Shown piece after piece: positions 17,743 through 26,224 of a stretch of DNA of 64,000 nucleotides (its first letter is position 1; every line of letters begins with the position of its first letter). The notes below the pieces were generated by a model, which searched no databases, was not told the DNA's origin, and was given only the letters and a program-made list of their open reading frames with translations. Source of the stretch: Rhodobacteraceae bacterium HLUCCA08 (lineage in GTDB: Bacteria > Pseudomonadota > Alphaproteobacteria > Rhodobacterales > Rhodobacteraceae); contig LJSF01000010.1 in the NCBI GenBank assembly GCA_001314655.1, positions 1 to 64,000 on the forward strand, given 5' to 3'. A program made the position numbers and the translations under genes.

Positions 17743-17761
17743 GGCGGGGGTCCACCCCACC
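17741..17761 (-). repeat. Family B stem-loop repeat, copy B3
   Basis: AGGGCGGGGGTCCACCCCA plus CC matches copy B2 at 19 of 21 bases, with both changes in or beside the loop. It overlaps the stop of the second DUF3859-like gene and lies in the convergent gap before the TauE-like gene, where it may help end transcription. Confidence 0.6.
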
Positions 17762-17768
17762 ACACCGC

Positions 17769-18533
17769 TCAGAACAGCGCCCGCCGCAGCAGGTTCAGCC
17801 CCGCCACCAGCAGCACCGCCAGGGTCGCGCGCCGGAAGGTCCGCTGGTCGAACCGGTCCTGGACCGCCAGGCCCAGCGCCATGCCCGCCAGCGCCGGCAG
17901 CACCATCAGCGCCGACAGCGGCAAGGTCGCGCCGCTCAGCACGCCCGAACGCAGATGCGCCGCGCACAGCATCACCGCGCCCAGGCCGTAGACCACGCCC
18001 TGGATCACCACCTGGCGCGCCTTGGGGGTGTCGATCGCCGTCAGATAGGCCACGGTCGGCGGCCCCCAGACCCCGGACATGCCGCCGATGAAGCCGGCGA
18101 AGGCGCCGATCCCCGCCTCGATCCGGGCCGAACGCTGCGCCAGCCGCAATTGCCAGCCCACCAGCTGCAGCGCCGCGAACAGCACGATCGGCCCGCCGAT
18201 CAGGCCCAGCAGCACCCGCTGCGGCAAGACCGCCACCAGTTGCGCCGACAGGGTCAGCATCACCGCGCCCACCGCAAGGAACAGGCGGAACTCCCGGATC
18301 GCCGCCCAGGCCGCGGCCGGCCCGGTGCGCAGCGCCTGCCAGCCATTGGTGACCAGGGTCGGCAGGATCAGCCCGGCCAGGGCGATCTCGGGCGCCAGGA
18401 ACAGGCCCAGCCCGGAAATCATCACCATCGGCATGGCGAACCCGACCATGCCCTTGATCAGACCGGCGACCAGGCCGACGCAAAGCGCGGCCAGCAGGGC
18501 ACCGGGGCCGGACAGGGCGGGGAAAAGCTCCAT
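17769..18533 (-). CDS. TauE/SafE-type sulfite exporter family membrane protein
   Basis: A 254-residue membrane protein with about eight hydrophobic helices. It shows the family's two repeated signatures: GLVAGLIKGMVGFAMPMVMI near the N terminus and GAFAGFIGGMSGVWGPPTVAYL in the middle. Such proteins export sulfite, sulfonates or other organic anions. The frame is open 46 codons further upstream, but that part is not membrane-like; ATG 18533 (MELFPALSGPGALLAALC) is the sensible start. Its substrate cannot be told. It is divergent from the methylsuccinyl-CoA dehydrogenase gene. Confidence 0.87.
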   Translation of the reverse strand: MELFPALSGPGALLAALCVGLVAGLIKGMVGFAMPMVMISGLGLFLAPEIALAGLILPTLVTNGWQALRTGPAAAWAAIREFRLFLAVGAVMLTLSAQLVAVLPQRVLLGLIGGPIVLFAALQLVGWQLRLAQRSARIEAGIGAFAGFIGGMSGVWGPPTVAYLTAIDTPKARQVVIQGVVYGLGAVMLCAAHLRSGVLSGATLPLSALMVLPALAGMALGLAVQDRFDQRTFRRATLAVLLVAGLNLLRRALF

Positions 18534-18624
18534 GGGATCGGTATTTACCCTGTCTGCCAGCGCGGCGCATCTCGATTCAACTGCGACATAAAAATCCAAC
18601 CGGGCGTCATCCCGCGTATTATTA

Positions 18625-18653
18625 TTGCGCTGCACCTGCAAAGCGCCTATCTC
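18625..18653 (+). promoter_or_regulatory. Candidate promoter of the methylsuccinyl-CoA dehydrogenase gene
   Basis: TTGCGC (18625-18630), a 17-base spacer and TATCTC (18648-18653) lie 30 bases before the ATG, in a relatively AT-rich stretch between divergent genes. The spacer also holds TGCAA, so TTGC and GCAA face each other, the kind of half-sites used by some acetate or propionate regulators in this group. The regulator is only a guess. Confidence 0.35.
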
Positions 18654-18682
18654 TGCACACGCAAAATCCACGGAGTCGCCCG

Positions 18683-20371
18683 ATGCCCCATGACGGACAG
18701 GACCAGCCCATGGCCGCCAGCCCGATCCTTGACGACCTGACCACGCTGACCGCCAGGGCCATCGGCCCGCTCGAAGCGATGCTCGACTCGGCCAAGGCCG
18801 CGGTCCGCGCGACCTGCAGCAAGGGCGACAAGGTCTCGGGCAGCCTGATCGAGGCGAACCAGACCGCCGCCCACGGCCTGGCCTGGCTGGCCACCTATGT
18901 CGAGGCGCTGCGCCAGATGCAGGCCTGGGCCGACCGGCTGACCGAAGCCGGCACGTTCGGCGAGATCGAGCAGCTGATCCACCAGATCGCCTTTGGCGAA
19001 TACCTGCTGCAGATCGCCGGCGGCATCCCGATGAGCCAGTCCGAGATCGTCCGGCCGCAGGATATCGGTGTCGACCCCCAGGTGCTGGCCGGCCTCGGCA
19101 CGCCGGAAATCGCGCTGCTGACCGGGCGCGGCAATTCCCAGGCCGCCCGGGCGCGGCTGGTGGAACTGATGCAGGACCAGCAGGCCAACATCACCTTCGG
19201 CGCCACCGGCCTGGAGGACGAGCTGGAGATGATCCGCGAACAATTCCGCCGCTATGCGGTCGAACGGGTCGAACCGCATGCCCAGGACTGGCACCTCAAG
19301 GACGAGCTGATCCCGATGGAGGTGATCGAGGAACTGGCCGAGATGGGCGTCTTCGGCCTGACCATCCCCGAGGAATATGGCGGGCTGGGCCTGTCCAAGG
19401 CGTCGATGGTGGTGGTGTCCGAGGAACTCAGCCGCGGCTATATCGGCGTCGGCAGCCTGGGCACCCGGTCCGAGATCGCGGCCGAGCTGATCCTGGCCGG
19501 CGGCACCGAAGCGCAGAAGGCACACTGGCTGCCGGCGCTCGCCTCGGGCGAAAAGCTGCCCACGGCGGTGTTCACCGAACCCAATACCGGGTCCGACCTG
19601 GGCGCCCTGCGCACCCGCGCGGTCAAGGACGATGCCGGCGACTACCGGATCACCGGCAACAAGACCTGGATCACCCATGCCGCCCGCACCCATGTGATGA
19701 CCCTGCTGGCCCGCACCGATCCCGCGACCAGCGACTACAGGGGCCTGTCGATGTTCCTGGCCGAAAAGGAACCGGGCACCGACGCGGCCCCCTTCCCCAC
19801 CCCCGGCATGACCGGCGGCGAGATCGAGGTGCTGGGCTATCGCGGCATGAAGGAATACGAACTGGGCTTCGACGATTTCCACGTCAAGGCCGAGAACCTG
19901 CTGGGCGAGCAGGAGGGCAACGGCTTCAAGCAGCTGATGCAGACCTTCGAGGCCGCCCGGATCCAGACCGCCGCCCGCGCCGTGGGCGTGGCGCAATCGG
20001 CGCTCGACGTGTCGCTGCGCTATGCCCAGGACCGCAAGCAGTTCGGCAAGGCGCTGATCGACTTTCCCCGCGTCGCCGGCAAGCTGGCGATGATGGCGGT
20101 GGAAATCATGGTCGCCCGCCAGCTGACCTATTTCAGCGCCTGGCAGAAGGACCATGACAAACGCTGCGACCTGGAGGCCGGGATGGCCAAACTCTTGGGG
20201 GCCCGCGTCGCCTGGGCCTGCGCCGACAACGGGTTGCAGATCCATGGCGGCAACGGTTTCGCGCTGGAATACCGGATCAGCCGCATCCTGTGCGACGCGC
20301 GGATCCTCAACATCTTCGAAGGCGCGGCCGAAATCCAGGCCCAGGTGATCACCCGCCGCCTGCTGGGCTGA
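18683..20371 (+). CDS. mcd: (2S)-methylsuccinyl-CoA dehydrogenase
   Basis: A 562-residue flavin acyl-CoA dehydrogenase. Residues 1 to about 170 are an N-terminal extension (ADRLTEAGTFGEIEQLIHQI and similar helices) absent from ordinary family members of about 390 residues but typical of Mcd. The catalytic core follows: FGLTIPEEYGGLGLS, AVFTEPNTGSDLGALRTRA, NKTWITHA, QFGKALIDFP and NGLQIHGGNGFALEYRI. The catalytic Glu should be E546 in IFEGAAE. Mcd forms mesaconyl-CoA in the ethylmalonyl-CoA pathway for C2 assimilation and passes electrons to ETF. ATG 18683 follows GGAG at seven bases; ATG 18710 is an alternative. Confidence 0.88.
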   Translation: MPHDGQDQPMAASPILDDLTTLTARAIGPLEAMLDSAKAAVRATCSKGDKVSGSLIEANQTAAHGLAWLATYVEALRQMQAWADRLTEAGTFGEIEQLIHQIAFGEYLLQIAGGIPMSQSEIVRPQDIGVDPQVLAGLGTPEIALLTGRGNSQAARARLVELMQDQQANITFGATGLEDELEMIREQFRRYAVERVEPHAQDWHLKDELIPMEVIEELAEMGVFGLTIPEEYGGLGLSKASMVVVSEELSRGYIGVGSLGTRSEIAAELILAGGTEAQKAHWLPALASGEKLPTAVFTEPNTGSDLGALRTRAVKDDAGDYRITGNKTWITHAARTHVMTLLARTDPATSDYRGLSMFLAEKEPGTDAAPFPTPGMTGGEIEVLGYRGMKEYELGFDDFHVKAENLLGEQEGNGFKQLMQTFEAARIQTAARAVGVAQSALDVSLRYAQDRKQFGKALIDFPRVAGKLAMMAVEIMVARQLTYFSAWQKDHDKRCDLEAGMAKLLGARVAWACADNGLQIHGGNGFALEYRISRILCDARILNIFEGAAEIQAQVITRRLLG

Positions 20372-20386
20372 GCGCGCCAAGCCATG

Positions 20387-20424
20387 ATTAGCCGCCTTTG
20401 ACTAATTAGTCATTGGCGGCTAAT
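20387..20424. promoter_or_regulatory. 38-bp near-perfect palindrome before the ATPase gene
   Basis: The outer arms ATTAGCCGCC and GGCGGCTAAT pair perfectly, and the core TGACTAATTAGTCA is itself a perfect 14-bp palindrome. Only a TT/TT step between the core and arms fails to pair. It is centred at 20405.5 and ends eight bases before the ATG at 20433. Its AT-rich core contrasts with the surroundings. An operator of a dimeric or tetrameric regulator, or a recombination footprint, would fit. A degenerate relative follows the gene at 21563. Confidence 0.7.
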
Positions 20425-20432
20425 GTCGGCTC

Positions 20433-21557
20433 ATGAGCCTCGATCCCTGGCATTACCCGCGCACGGAATTCACCCACGACACCTTCGTGTCCCTGACCCG
20501 CGGCCCGATCGCGTCGATGAGCCTGTTCGGCCCGCGCCGCACCGGCAAGACCGAATTCCTGCTCAAGGATCTGGGCGCGCTGGCCGGCGACAGCTATGGC
20601 CACCGGGTGCTTTATGCCAGTTTCTGGCAGACCGGGGCCGATCCGCTGGCGATGATGCTCTATGCCTGCGACACGGCGCTGCGGCCGCGCTCTTACGGCG
20701 AACGGGTCGGGGCCTGGCTGGGCAACCTGCCGGTCAAGATCAGGCTGGGCGCGCTGAAAGGCATGGCCGAGGTCGAAATCGACCTGAGCCGCAAGCAAAG
20801 CCCGCGCCCGGCCGATGACCTGCTGCTGCTGGACAGCTACCTGGACCGGCTGGGCGATAGCCGCAAACCGGCGATCCTGCTGTTCGACGAATTCCAGGAA
20901 ATCGCCGGCCATGACCAGGCCGAACAGGTCATGGCCGGGCTGCGCACATCGCTCGACACGCGCAAGTCCGGGGTCAGGACGATCTTCACCGGATCGTCCC
21001 AGGTGGCGTTGAAAAAGGTCTTCGACGGGCGCAAGGCGCCGTTCTACCGCTTTGCCCATCCGCTGCACCTGCCGGCGCTGGACGCGGGTTTCGTCGCCCA
21101 TCAGCTCAAGGTCTTTCACCAGGTCTACCGCCGCAAGATCGACCCTGCCCGCGCGGCGCATGTGTTCGAGCGGTTCGACCGCAACCCGCTGTTCCTGCAG
21201 CGCTGGCTGATGTCCATGGGCACCGACCGCACCCTGGACGAAGACGCGGCGGTGACCCGCACATTCGCCGATCTGGCGGCCGAGCTGGATTACGACCGGA
21301 CCTGGCGCAAACTGGCGCCCTACCACCGGGCCATGGCGCGGATCCTGGCCGAACGGGCCGGCGACCCGATGGGCGAAGCCGGGGCGGCGCGCTATGCCGA
21401 ATTGCTGGGGACAAAGGCGCCGATCCCGCAGACCCGGCAAAGCTATCTGCGGACCCTGGAACGGCGCGGCATCGTCGATCAATGGGACAGGGAATGGCGC
21501 ATCGCCGACCCGATCTTCGAGGCCTGGATCCTCGACCGCGGGCCGGACGCGTTCTGA
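20433..21557 (+). CDS. P-loop ATPase with C-terminal winged-helix-like region, 374 aa
   Basis: The N-terminal AAA-type domain has Walker A GPRRTGKTE (residues 33-41), Walker B ILLFDEFQE (around 148-156) and a sensor segment TIFTGSSQ. The later part (LLGTKAPIPQTRQSYLRTL, ERRGIVDQWDREWRIADPIFEAWI) resembles the winged-helix end of the archaeal-type/MNS ATPases. Such proteins are often lone genes of unknown role, sometimes linked to mobile DNA or toxin-antitoxin behaviour. The gene stands alone between mcd and trmO, with a large palindrome just before its start and a related hairpin after its stop. I do not recognise a specific function. Confidence 0.8.
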   Translation: MSLDPWHYPRTEFTHDTFVSLTRGPIASMSLFGPRRTGKTEFLLKDLGALAGDSYGHRVLYASFWQTGADPLAMMLYACDTALRPRSYGERVGAWLGNLPVKIRLGALKGMAEVEIDLSRKQSPRPADDLLLLDSYLDRLGDSRKPAILLFDEFQEIAGHDQAEQVMAGLRTSLDTRKSGVRTIFTGSSQVALKKVFDGRKAPFYRFAHPLHLPALDAGFVAHQLKVFHQVYRRKIDPARAAHVFERFDRNPLFLQRWLMSMGTDRTLDEDAAVTRTFADLAAELDYDRTWRKLAPYHRAMARILAERAGDPMGEAGAARYAELLGTKAPIPQTRQSYLRTLERRGIVDQWDREWRIADPIFEAWILDRGPDAF

Positions 21558-21562
21558 TCAGT

Positions 21563-21584
21563 CAGCCGTGACTAATCGCGGCTG
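21563..21584. repeat. Degenerate relative of the 20387 palindrome, after the ATPase gene
   Basis: CAGCCGTG and CGCGGCTG are inverted arms (7 of 8) around ACTAAT, so the words AGCCG, TGACTAAT and GCGGCT of the upstream palindrome all recur here. It starts six bases after the ATPase stop. There is no T-tract, so a simple terminator is less likely than a second protein-binding or boundary site. Confidence 0.4.
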
Positions 21585-21602
21585 GCGCGGCAGCGGCGCG
21601 GA

Positions 21603-22082
21603 TCAGACGGGAATGTCGATCCCCTCGATCCAGGGCTTGATATCCAGCACCGGGGTGCCGTCCAGCGCATCGGTCACGTCGATGCCGATCTCTCCGCCGG
21701 CCTGGTCCAGCGCGGTGATCCGCACCGCCTCGATGGCGATCGGGTTGGGCCGCGCCGGGCTGCGCAGGGCGAAGGTGCCGCGCAGCCCGTTGCCATGGCG
21801 CGGGTTCTGAACGATCAGGTCGCGCCGCGACCGGTCGAACCACAGCACAAGCCAGATCGCCCGGCCGACCTCGAGCCCCAGCAGACCGGCGCGGTAGTCC
21901 GGCTTCAGCACCACCTTTCCGCCGCCGCCACCGGCCGCGCGCGCCGCGGTCAGGTTGCGCGGGGCGCCGCCCGGCTGCCAATCGCTGTGCAATGTGCCGA
22001 TGAAGGTGACACCCGCATCGACCCGCCCGGCGGGGTCGACGGGCAGGCGGATCTCTCCGGGGCGGGGGGGTGTGTCGGCCAT
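21603..22082 (-). CDS. trmO: tRNA (N6-threonylcarbamoyladenosine-37-N6)-methyltransferase, TrmO/TsaA family
   Basis: A 159-residue protein of the TsaA/VirR (UPF0066) family. The central signature FALRSPARPNPIAIEAVRI and the later ALDGTPVLDIKPW are diagnostic, with the first strand at GTLHSDW. E. coli TrmO methylates t6A37 of threonine tRNA with SAM; bacterial members are assumed to do the same. The gene is convergent with the ATPase gene and lies after the repeat protein at 22130, 47 bases apart. Confidence 0.88.
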   Translation of the reverse strand: MADTPPRPGEIRLPVDPAGRVDAGVTFIGTLHSDWQPGGAPRNLTAARAAGGGGGKVVLKPDYRAGLLGLEVGRAIWLVLWFDRSRRDLIVQNPRHGNGLRGTFALRSPARPNPIAIEAVRITALDQAGGEIGIDVTDALDGTPVLDIKPWIEGIDIPV

Positions 22083-22129
22083 GGCGCGACCCTAGGCCCC
22101 CCGGACCCGCCCGCCAAGAGGCCGCCGGC

Positions 22130-23332
22130 CTATTTGAACGGCAGGATCTGGCACGGCATCGCGCGCAGGTCCGGCAGGTCATTGACGACATAGCCGTTGC
22201 AATCGCGCAGGGCGGCCGCTTCGGCCTCGGCCCGGCTGCCATAGCCCCAGACCATGGAATAGGCGCCGTCCTCGCTGATCGCGAAGGCCCGGAACGGGGC
22301 CCGGTCGCCCGGGTCGGTGAAATAGCCCGCCGGTTCGAACGCCATGCTGACCTGGCCGCGGTCCAGCGGCCGGTAGCCTTCGGGCAGGATCTCGGCATGA
22401 AGGGTGCAGACCGGGGTGTGCCGCCGGCATTCCTCCAGCGCGATCTGCTGCGCCGCGAGCCGGCCATTGGCGCCCACGACCCAACCCCAGGACCCGTCAT
22501 CGCCCACGGCGAAGGCTCCGAAATAGGGGCCGCCGTTGCGGAACTCGGTGTCCAGCGCGACCTGGGTATCGGCCGGCAGGGGATCGGTCGACAGCGTGCT
22601 GAAGACCCCCTCGGACCCGTAGGTCAGAACCTCGGTGACCGGCGGCTCGAAGGCCCGGTCCGACAGCGGCGGCTCCGGCGCCGGCGCCACCGGTGGCGGC
22701 GTCGTCGGCTCGGCGGCGACCGTTTCGGGCACCGACAGGGGCAGCAACAGGCACGGCATCGGACGCAAACCGGACAGGTCCGAAATCGCGTAGTTCGAAC
22801 AATCCGCGAGCGCCGCCTGATCCGCGGCCTGCTGACTGTCATGGCCCCAGACCATGGCATAGGCGCCATCCTCGCTGGCGGCGAAGGCCATGTAGGCCGG
22901 GCGGTCCTCGGGGCTGTTGAAATAGCCGGCCGGTTCCGCCGCCAATGACGCCTGTCCCGGCGCCAGTTCGGTATCGCCCTCGGGCAGGATCTCGGCATAG
23001 ATCAGGCAACCCGAGGTATAGCGCTGGCATTCGGCCAGCGCGATCTCTTGCGCGGCGGCCCGGCTGTTGGCGCCGACGATCCAGCCCCAGGACCCGTCCT
23101 TGCCGACGGCGAAGGCGCCGAAATAGCTGGCGTCGGCGCGGAATTCATTGTCCAGCGCGGCCTGGGTATCGGCCTCCAGCGGCAAGGCCGATTGCGGCGC
23201 GTAGACAGCTTGCGGCGGATAGGTCGCCACCTCGGTCACCGGCTCGGTGAATTGCACCGGCGTGACGGTGGCGCCGGGCATCTGCGGCGGCTCGGCGGCA
23301 AGGGAATAGGCAAGGGCAAAGCTCAGGAACAT
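22130..23332 (-). CDS. Secreted tandem-repeat protein with DUF4189-like units, 400 aa
   Basis: ATG 23332 follows GGAGG at five bases. The N terminus (MFLSFALAYSLAAE) looks like a short signal peptide. Residues 31-200 and 231-400 align without a single gap at an offset of exactly 200 residues. Each half holds two related units: YFGAFAVG.DGSWGW.VGAN.R.AAQ.IAL..C and AF..SEDGAY.MVWG...AA..AAL.DC. This pattern (aromatic strand, SRAAAxxxAL, Cys) resembles DUF4189. Cys residues recur at equivalent places and probably form disulfides. A Pro-rich linker (about 205-225) joins the halves. The function is unknown; it follows recO on the same strand. Confidence 0.72.
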   Translation of the reverse strand: MFLSFALAYSLAAEPPQMPGATVTPVQFTEPVTEVATYPPQAVYAPQSALPLEADTQAALDNEFRADASYFGAFAVGKDGSWGWIVGANSRAAAQEIALAECQRYTSGCLIYAEILPEGDTELAPGQASLAAEPAGYFNSPEDRPAYMAFAASEDGAYAMVWGHDSQQAADQAALADCSNYAISDLSGLRPMPCLLLPLSVPETVAAEPTTPPPVAPAPEPPLSDRAFEPPVTEVLTYGSEGVFSTLSTDPLPADTQVALDTEFRNGGPYFGAFAVGDDGSWGWVVGANGRLAAQQIALEECRRHTPVCTLHAEILPEGYRPLDRGQVSMAFEPAGYFTDPGDRAPFRAFAISEDGAYSMVWGYGSRAEAEAAALRDCNGYVVNDLPDLRAMPCQILPFK

Positions 23333-23402
23333 CAAGGCCTCCGTTCGAAATCCACGATCAGATTGGCATGGCCCTGGCCGATGCGTAAAGCCGCAACAGC
23401 AA

Positions 23403-24131
23403 TCATCCGGCGCGGCTCAGCAGGTCGACCAGCCGCTGGCGCGCCTCGGGCAGCGGGCGGTCGCCCAGCGCCGGCGCCAGGTGATGGCTCAGGAAATGGC
23501 CGGTCACCGCCAGGGCCTGGGCCAGCCCGCCGTCTTCGCCCGCGCCCTGCCCGCGCAGGACCGGCGGCAGAGGCAGCAACCGGTCGGCCCAGCCGCCGGC
23601 CCCCGCGGCGCTGACCGCCCGGCCGGTCCGGGGCGAGACATAGGCCAGATCCCCGGTCGCGCCGGTCGCGGCGCAGGCGGTCAGGTCCAGGCCGAAGCCC
23701 AGCTCGTCCAGCAGCGCCAGTTCCCAGCGCAGATAGGCGACGGGCCAAAGCGCATTGACCCCCAGCAGGTCCAGCAGCGCCCCGGTCCGGTCGAACAGGG
23801 CCGGGTGCGGTTCGCGTTCCGGCAGCAGGAAGGCCAGCAGGCCGGTGACCGCGTTCAGCCCGGCCAGCGCCGCGCGGTCGGCCATCACCTGGGCGGCGCG
23901 GGATTTCAGCGGCTCGACGGTGAAGGCGCCCAGATGCTCCTCCAGCCGGGCCTTCCAGGTCACCTGCAACTCGGTGCCGGGCTGCAGCAGCGGCGCCAGC
24001 CGGCGCGAGGTGCCGCCGCGCACGACCCCCGCCGCGCGGCCATGGGCGCGGGTGAAGACCTCGAGGATCACCCCGGTCTCTCCATGCGGCCGGGCGCGCA
24101 GCACCGGCCCGTCATCGCGCCATTCGATCAT
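23403..24131 (-). CDS. recO: DNA repair protein RecO
   Basis: A 242-residue RecO. The N-terminal OB-fold begins [23 protein letters not shown], with ...[13 protein letters not shown] following, and the C-terminal helical part includes [22 protein letters not shown] and [11 protein letters not shown]. RecO, with RecR, loads RecA on SSB-coated DNA. One Cys (in LTACAATG) remains of the zinc-type arrangement found in some members. It lies 55 bases after DUF1491 in the era-recO part of the conserved run. Confidence 0.92.
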   Translation of the reverse strand: MIEWRDDGPVLRARPHGETGVILEVFTRAHGRAAGVVRGGTSRRLAPLLQPGTELQVTWKARLEEHLGAFTVEPLKSRAAQVMADRAALAGLNAVTGLLAFLLPEREPHPALFDRTGALLDLLGVNALWPVAYLRWELALLDELGFGLDLTACAATGATGDLAYVSPRTGRAVSAAGAGGWADRLLPLPPVLRGQGAGEDGGLAQALAVTGHFLSHHLAPALGDRPLPEARQRLVDLLSRAG

Positions 24132-24186
24132 GGCCGCATAAGGCGTGCCCGCACGCCCGAAGGCAAGGCTTCGAACGCCCCGGACC

Positions 24187-24513
24187 CTATTCCAGCCCCG
24201 GCTGGTCCAGCAGATGCCGCCCGCGCGGGTCCTCGACCTCGATCACCCAGAGGTCCGGGTCGAAGCCGCGCTGCTTGTTGATCGACGCGTCCACCGCGGC
24301 CTCGTCCCCCTCGGCCAGGGTGACCCATCTGCGGTCGCCGGTCATCAGGTCGAACGAGCGCTGGAAACAGGCCGCCTGCCCGTCCATCGTGGCGATCTTG
24401 ACCAGGACCGCGCCCGCCGTGGCATCGCCTTTCGTGACCACGAAGCCCGGGATCGCCTCGGCCCGCAGCCGGGCCAGGTAGGCGCCGACCCACATGTCGG
24501 CGGTCAGGCGCAT
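24187..24513 (-). CDS. DUF1491 family protein, 108 aa
   Basis: A short protein starting [22 protein letters not shown], with [22 protein letters not shown] and [24 protein letters not shown]. This is the DUF1491 pattern in alphaproteobacteria, a family of unknown function usually found between era and recO, as here. Its ATG overlaps the era stop by one base (TGATG), so it is translationally coupled. The single Cys is in QAACFQ. No signal or membrane segment is present, so it should be cytoplasmic. Confidence 0.85.
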   Translation of the reverse strand: MRLTADMWVGAYLARLRAEAIPGFVVTKGDATAGAVLVKIATMDGQAACFQRSFDLMTGDRRWVTLAEGDEAAVDASINKQRGFDPDLWVIEVEDPRGRHLLDQPGLE

Positions 24514-25418
24514 CAATTGCCGTCCCGGAAATCCAGGCCCATTTCGGAATAGCGCTCCTTTTCCTCAAGCCAGTTGGGCCGCACCTTGACCTGCAGGAAC
24601 AGGTGGATCTTGCGGCCCAGGAATTCTTCCAATTCCTCGCGCGCGGCCTTGCCGACCGCCTTGATCGTCTCGCCCTTCTTGCCCAGCAGGATGCCCTTGT
24701 GGCCGTCGCGGGCGACATAGACCACCTGGTCGACCCGGGCCGAGCCGTCCTTGCGCTCTTCCCAGGCCTCGGTTTCCACGGTCAGCTGGTAGGGCAGTTC
24801 CTGGTGCAGCCGCAGGGTCAGCTTTTCGCGGGTCATCTCGGCGGCGATCATCCGCAGCGGCAGGTCGGCGATCTGGTCCTCGGGGTACAGCCAGGGGCTT
24901 TCGGGCATCCGCGCGGCCAGCCAGGCCAGCAGATCATCGCAGCCATGGCCCTTTTCGGCGGAAATCATGAAGGTCTCGGCGAAATCGAACCGTTCGTTCA
25001 GATCCCGGGTCAGACCCAGCAGGACCGGCGCCGCGACCCGGTCGATCTTGTTGATGGCCAGCGCCACCGGGCGCGGGCCGGCGACCTCGGGCAGACGCTC
25101 CAGGATTGCCTCGACCCCTTTGGTGATGCCGCGATGGGCCTCGACCAGCAGCACGATCACATCGGCATCGGCGGCCCCGCCCCAGGCGGCGGCGACCATC
25201 GCCCGGTCCAGCCGCCGGCGCGGCGCGAACAGGCCGGGCGTGTCGACCAGCACGATCTGCGCCGCACCATGCAGCGCCACGCCGCGAATCCGCGCCCGGG
25301 TGGTCTGCACCTTGTGGGTGACGATGCTGACCTTGGCCCCGACCAGGCGATTGGTCAGGGTGGATTTGCCCGCATTGGGCTCTCCGATCAGGGCCGCAAA
25401 GCCAGCGCGTGTGGTCAT
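24513..25418 (-). CDS. era: GTPase Era
   Basis: A 301-residue Era. The N-terminal GTPase domain has G1 GEPNAGKST, G3 DTPGLF and G4 NKID. The C-terminal KH domain has KGILLGKKGETIKAVGKAAR and ends WLEEKERYSEMGLDFRDGN. Era binds the 3' end of 16S rRNA and acts in small-subunit maturation. The frame is open upstream of ATG 25418, but that part has no similarity. It follows rnc by 128 bases, an arrangement conserved across bacteria, and overlaps DUF1491. Confidence 0.96.
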   Translation of the reverse strand: MTTRAGFAALIGEPNAGKSTLTNRLVGAKVSIVTHKVQTTRARIRGVALHGAAQIVLVDTPGLFAPRRRLDRAMVAAAWGGAADADVIVLLVEAHRGITKGVEAILERLPEVAGPRPVALAINKIDRVAAPVLLGLTRDLNERFDFAETFMISAEKGHGCDDLLAWLAARMPESPWLYPEDQIADLPLRMIAAEMTREKLTLRLHQELPYQLTVETEAWEERKDGSARVDQVVYVARDGHKGILLGKKGETIKAVGKAAREELEEFLGRKIHLFLQVKVRPNWLEEKERYSEMGLDFRDGN

Positions 25419-25509
25419 GGGGTACTCCGTTGCGATGGGCTCCTTTACCCTTCGCAGGGCCGCAAGGCAAAGCCCCGCTTCGTCGGGTCCGAAATATCCC
25501 CGGGGGTGA

Positions 25510-25530
25510 GCCCCGGATGCAGTCCGGAGC
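25510..25530. repeat. Family D hairpin repeat, copy D2
   Basis: GCCCCGGATGCAGTCCGGAGC is an imperfect 8-bp inverted repeat in the 128-base gap between era and rnc. It shares the GCCCCGGA...TCCGG frame with the hairpin at 50455 and the centre of element A1. It could form a stem in the rnc-era transcript, although no T-tract follows. Confidence 0.45.
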
Positions 25531-25546
25531 CAGCGGGAAGCGCCCC

Positions 25547-26224
25547 CTACCCGCTCACCTCGGCCAGAAGCGCCGCCGCCGCGGCCTGTTCGGCGGCGCG
25601 TTTCGATCCGGCCTCGGCGCGGGCCGACCGGCCGTCCTGCAGGCGCACCTCGATGGTGAATTGCGGCGCGTGGTCGGGGCCGGTGCGGGCGACCTCGACA
25701 TAGGCGGGCGGTGGCGCGCCGCGGGCCTGGGCCCATTCCTGCAGCGCGGTCTTGGCGTCGCGGGCATCCGCGTCGACCGCGTCGATCCGCGGCCCCCAAA
25801 GCCGCAGCACCATGTCCCGCGCCGCCGCGAAACCGGCATCGAGATAGACCGCGGCGATCACCGCCTCCATCGCGTCGCCCAACAGCGCCATCTTGCGCCG
25901 GCCGCCCGATTTCATCTCGGACCGGCCCAGCTTGAGCACCGCGCCAAGGTCGATCTGCCGGGCGACCTCGGCGCAGGTTTCCTTGCGCACCAGCGCATTG
26001 TAGCGCGGCGCCAGCTGGCCCTCGGCGGCCTCGGCATCGGCCTGGTAAAGCGCCTCGGCCAATACCAGCCCCAGCACCCGGTCGCCGAGGAATTCCAGCC
26101 GCTGATTGTCGCCCCGCGTCCCGCCCATCGACGGATGGGTCAGGGCCCGCACCAGCAGGTCGGGCCGGGCGAAATCATGGCCCAGCCGCCCGGCGAAATC
26201 GCGCAGCTCTGCCGACAGTTTCAT
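25547..26224 (-). CDS. rnc: Ribonuclease III
   Basis: A 225-residue RNase III. The signature [13 protein letters not shown] (about 40-52) contains the catalytic Glu and Asp, and [14 protein letters not shown] holds the second acidic cluster. The C-terminal dsRNA-binding domain ([32 protein letters not shown], split here for length only by position) ends [15 protein letters not shown]. The enzyme cuts double-stranded RNA, including rRNA precursors. Its ATG overlaps the preceding signal peptidase stop by four bases. Confidence 0.96.
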   Translation of the reverse strand: MKLSAELRDFAGRLGHDFARPDLLVRALTHPSMGGTRGDNQRLEFLGDRVLGLVLAEALYQADAEAAEGQLAPRYNALVRKETCAEVARQIDLGAVLKLGRSEMKSGGRRKMALLGDAMEAVIAAVYLDAGFAAARDMVLRLWGPRIDAVDADARDAKTALQEWAQARGAPPPAYVEVARTGPDHAPQFTIEVRLQDGRSARAEAGSKRAAEQAAAAALLAEVSG

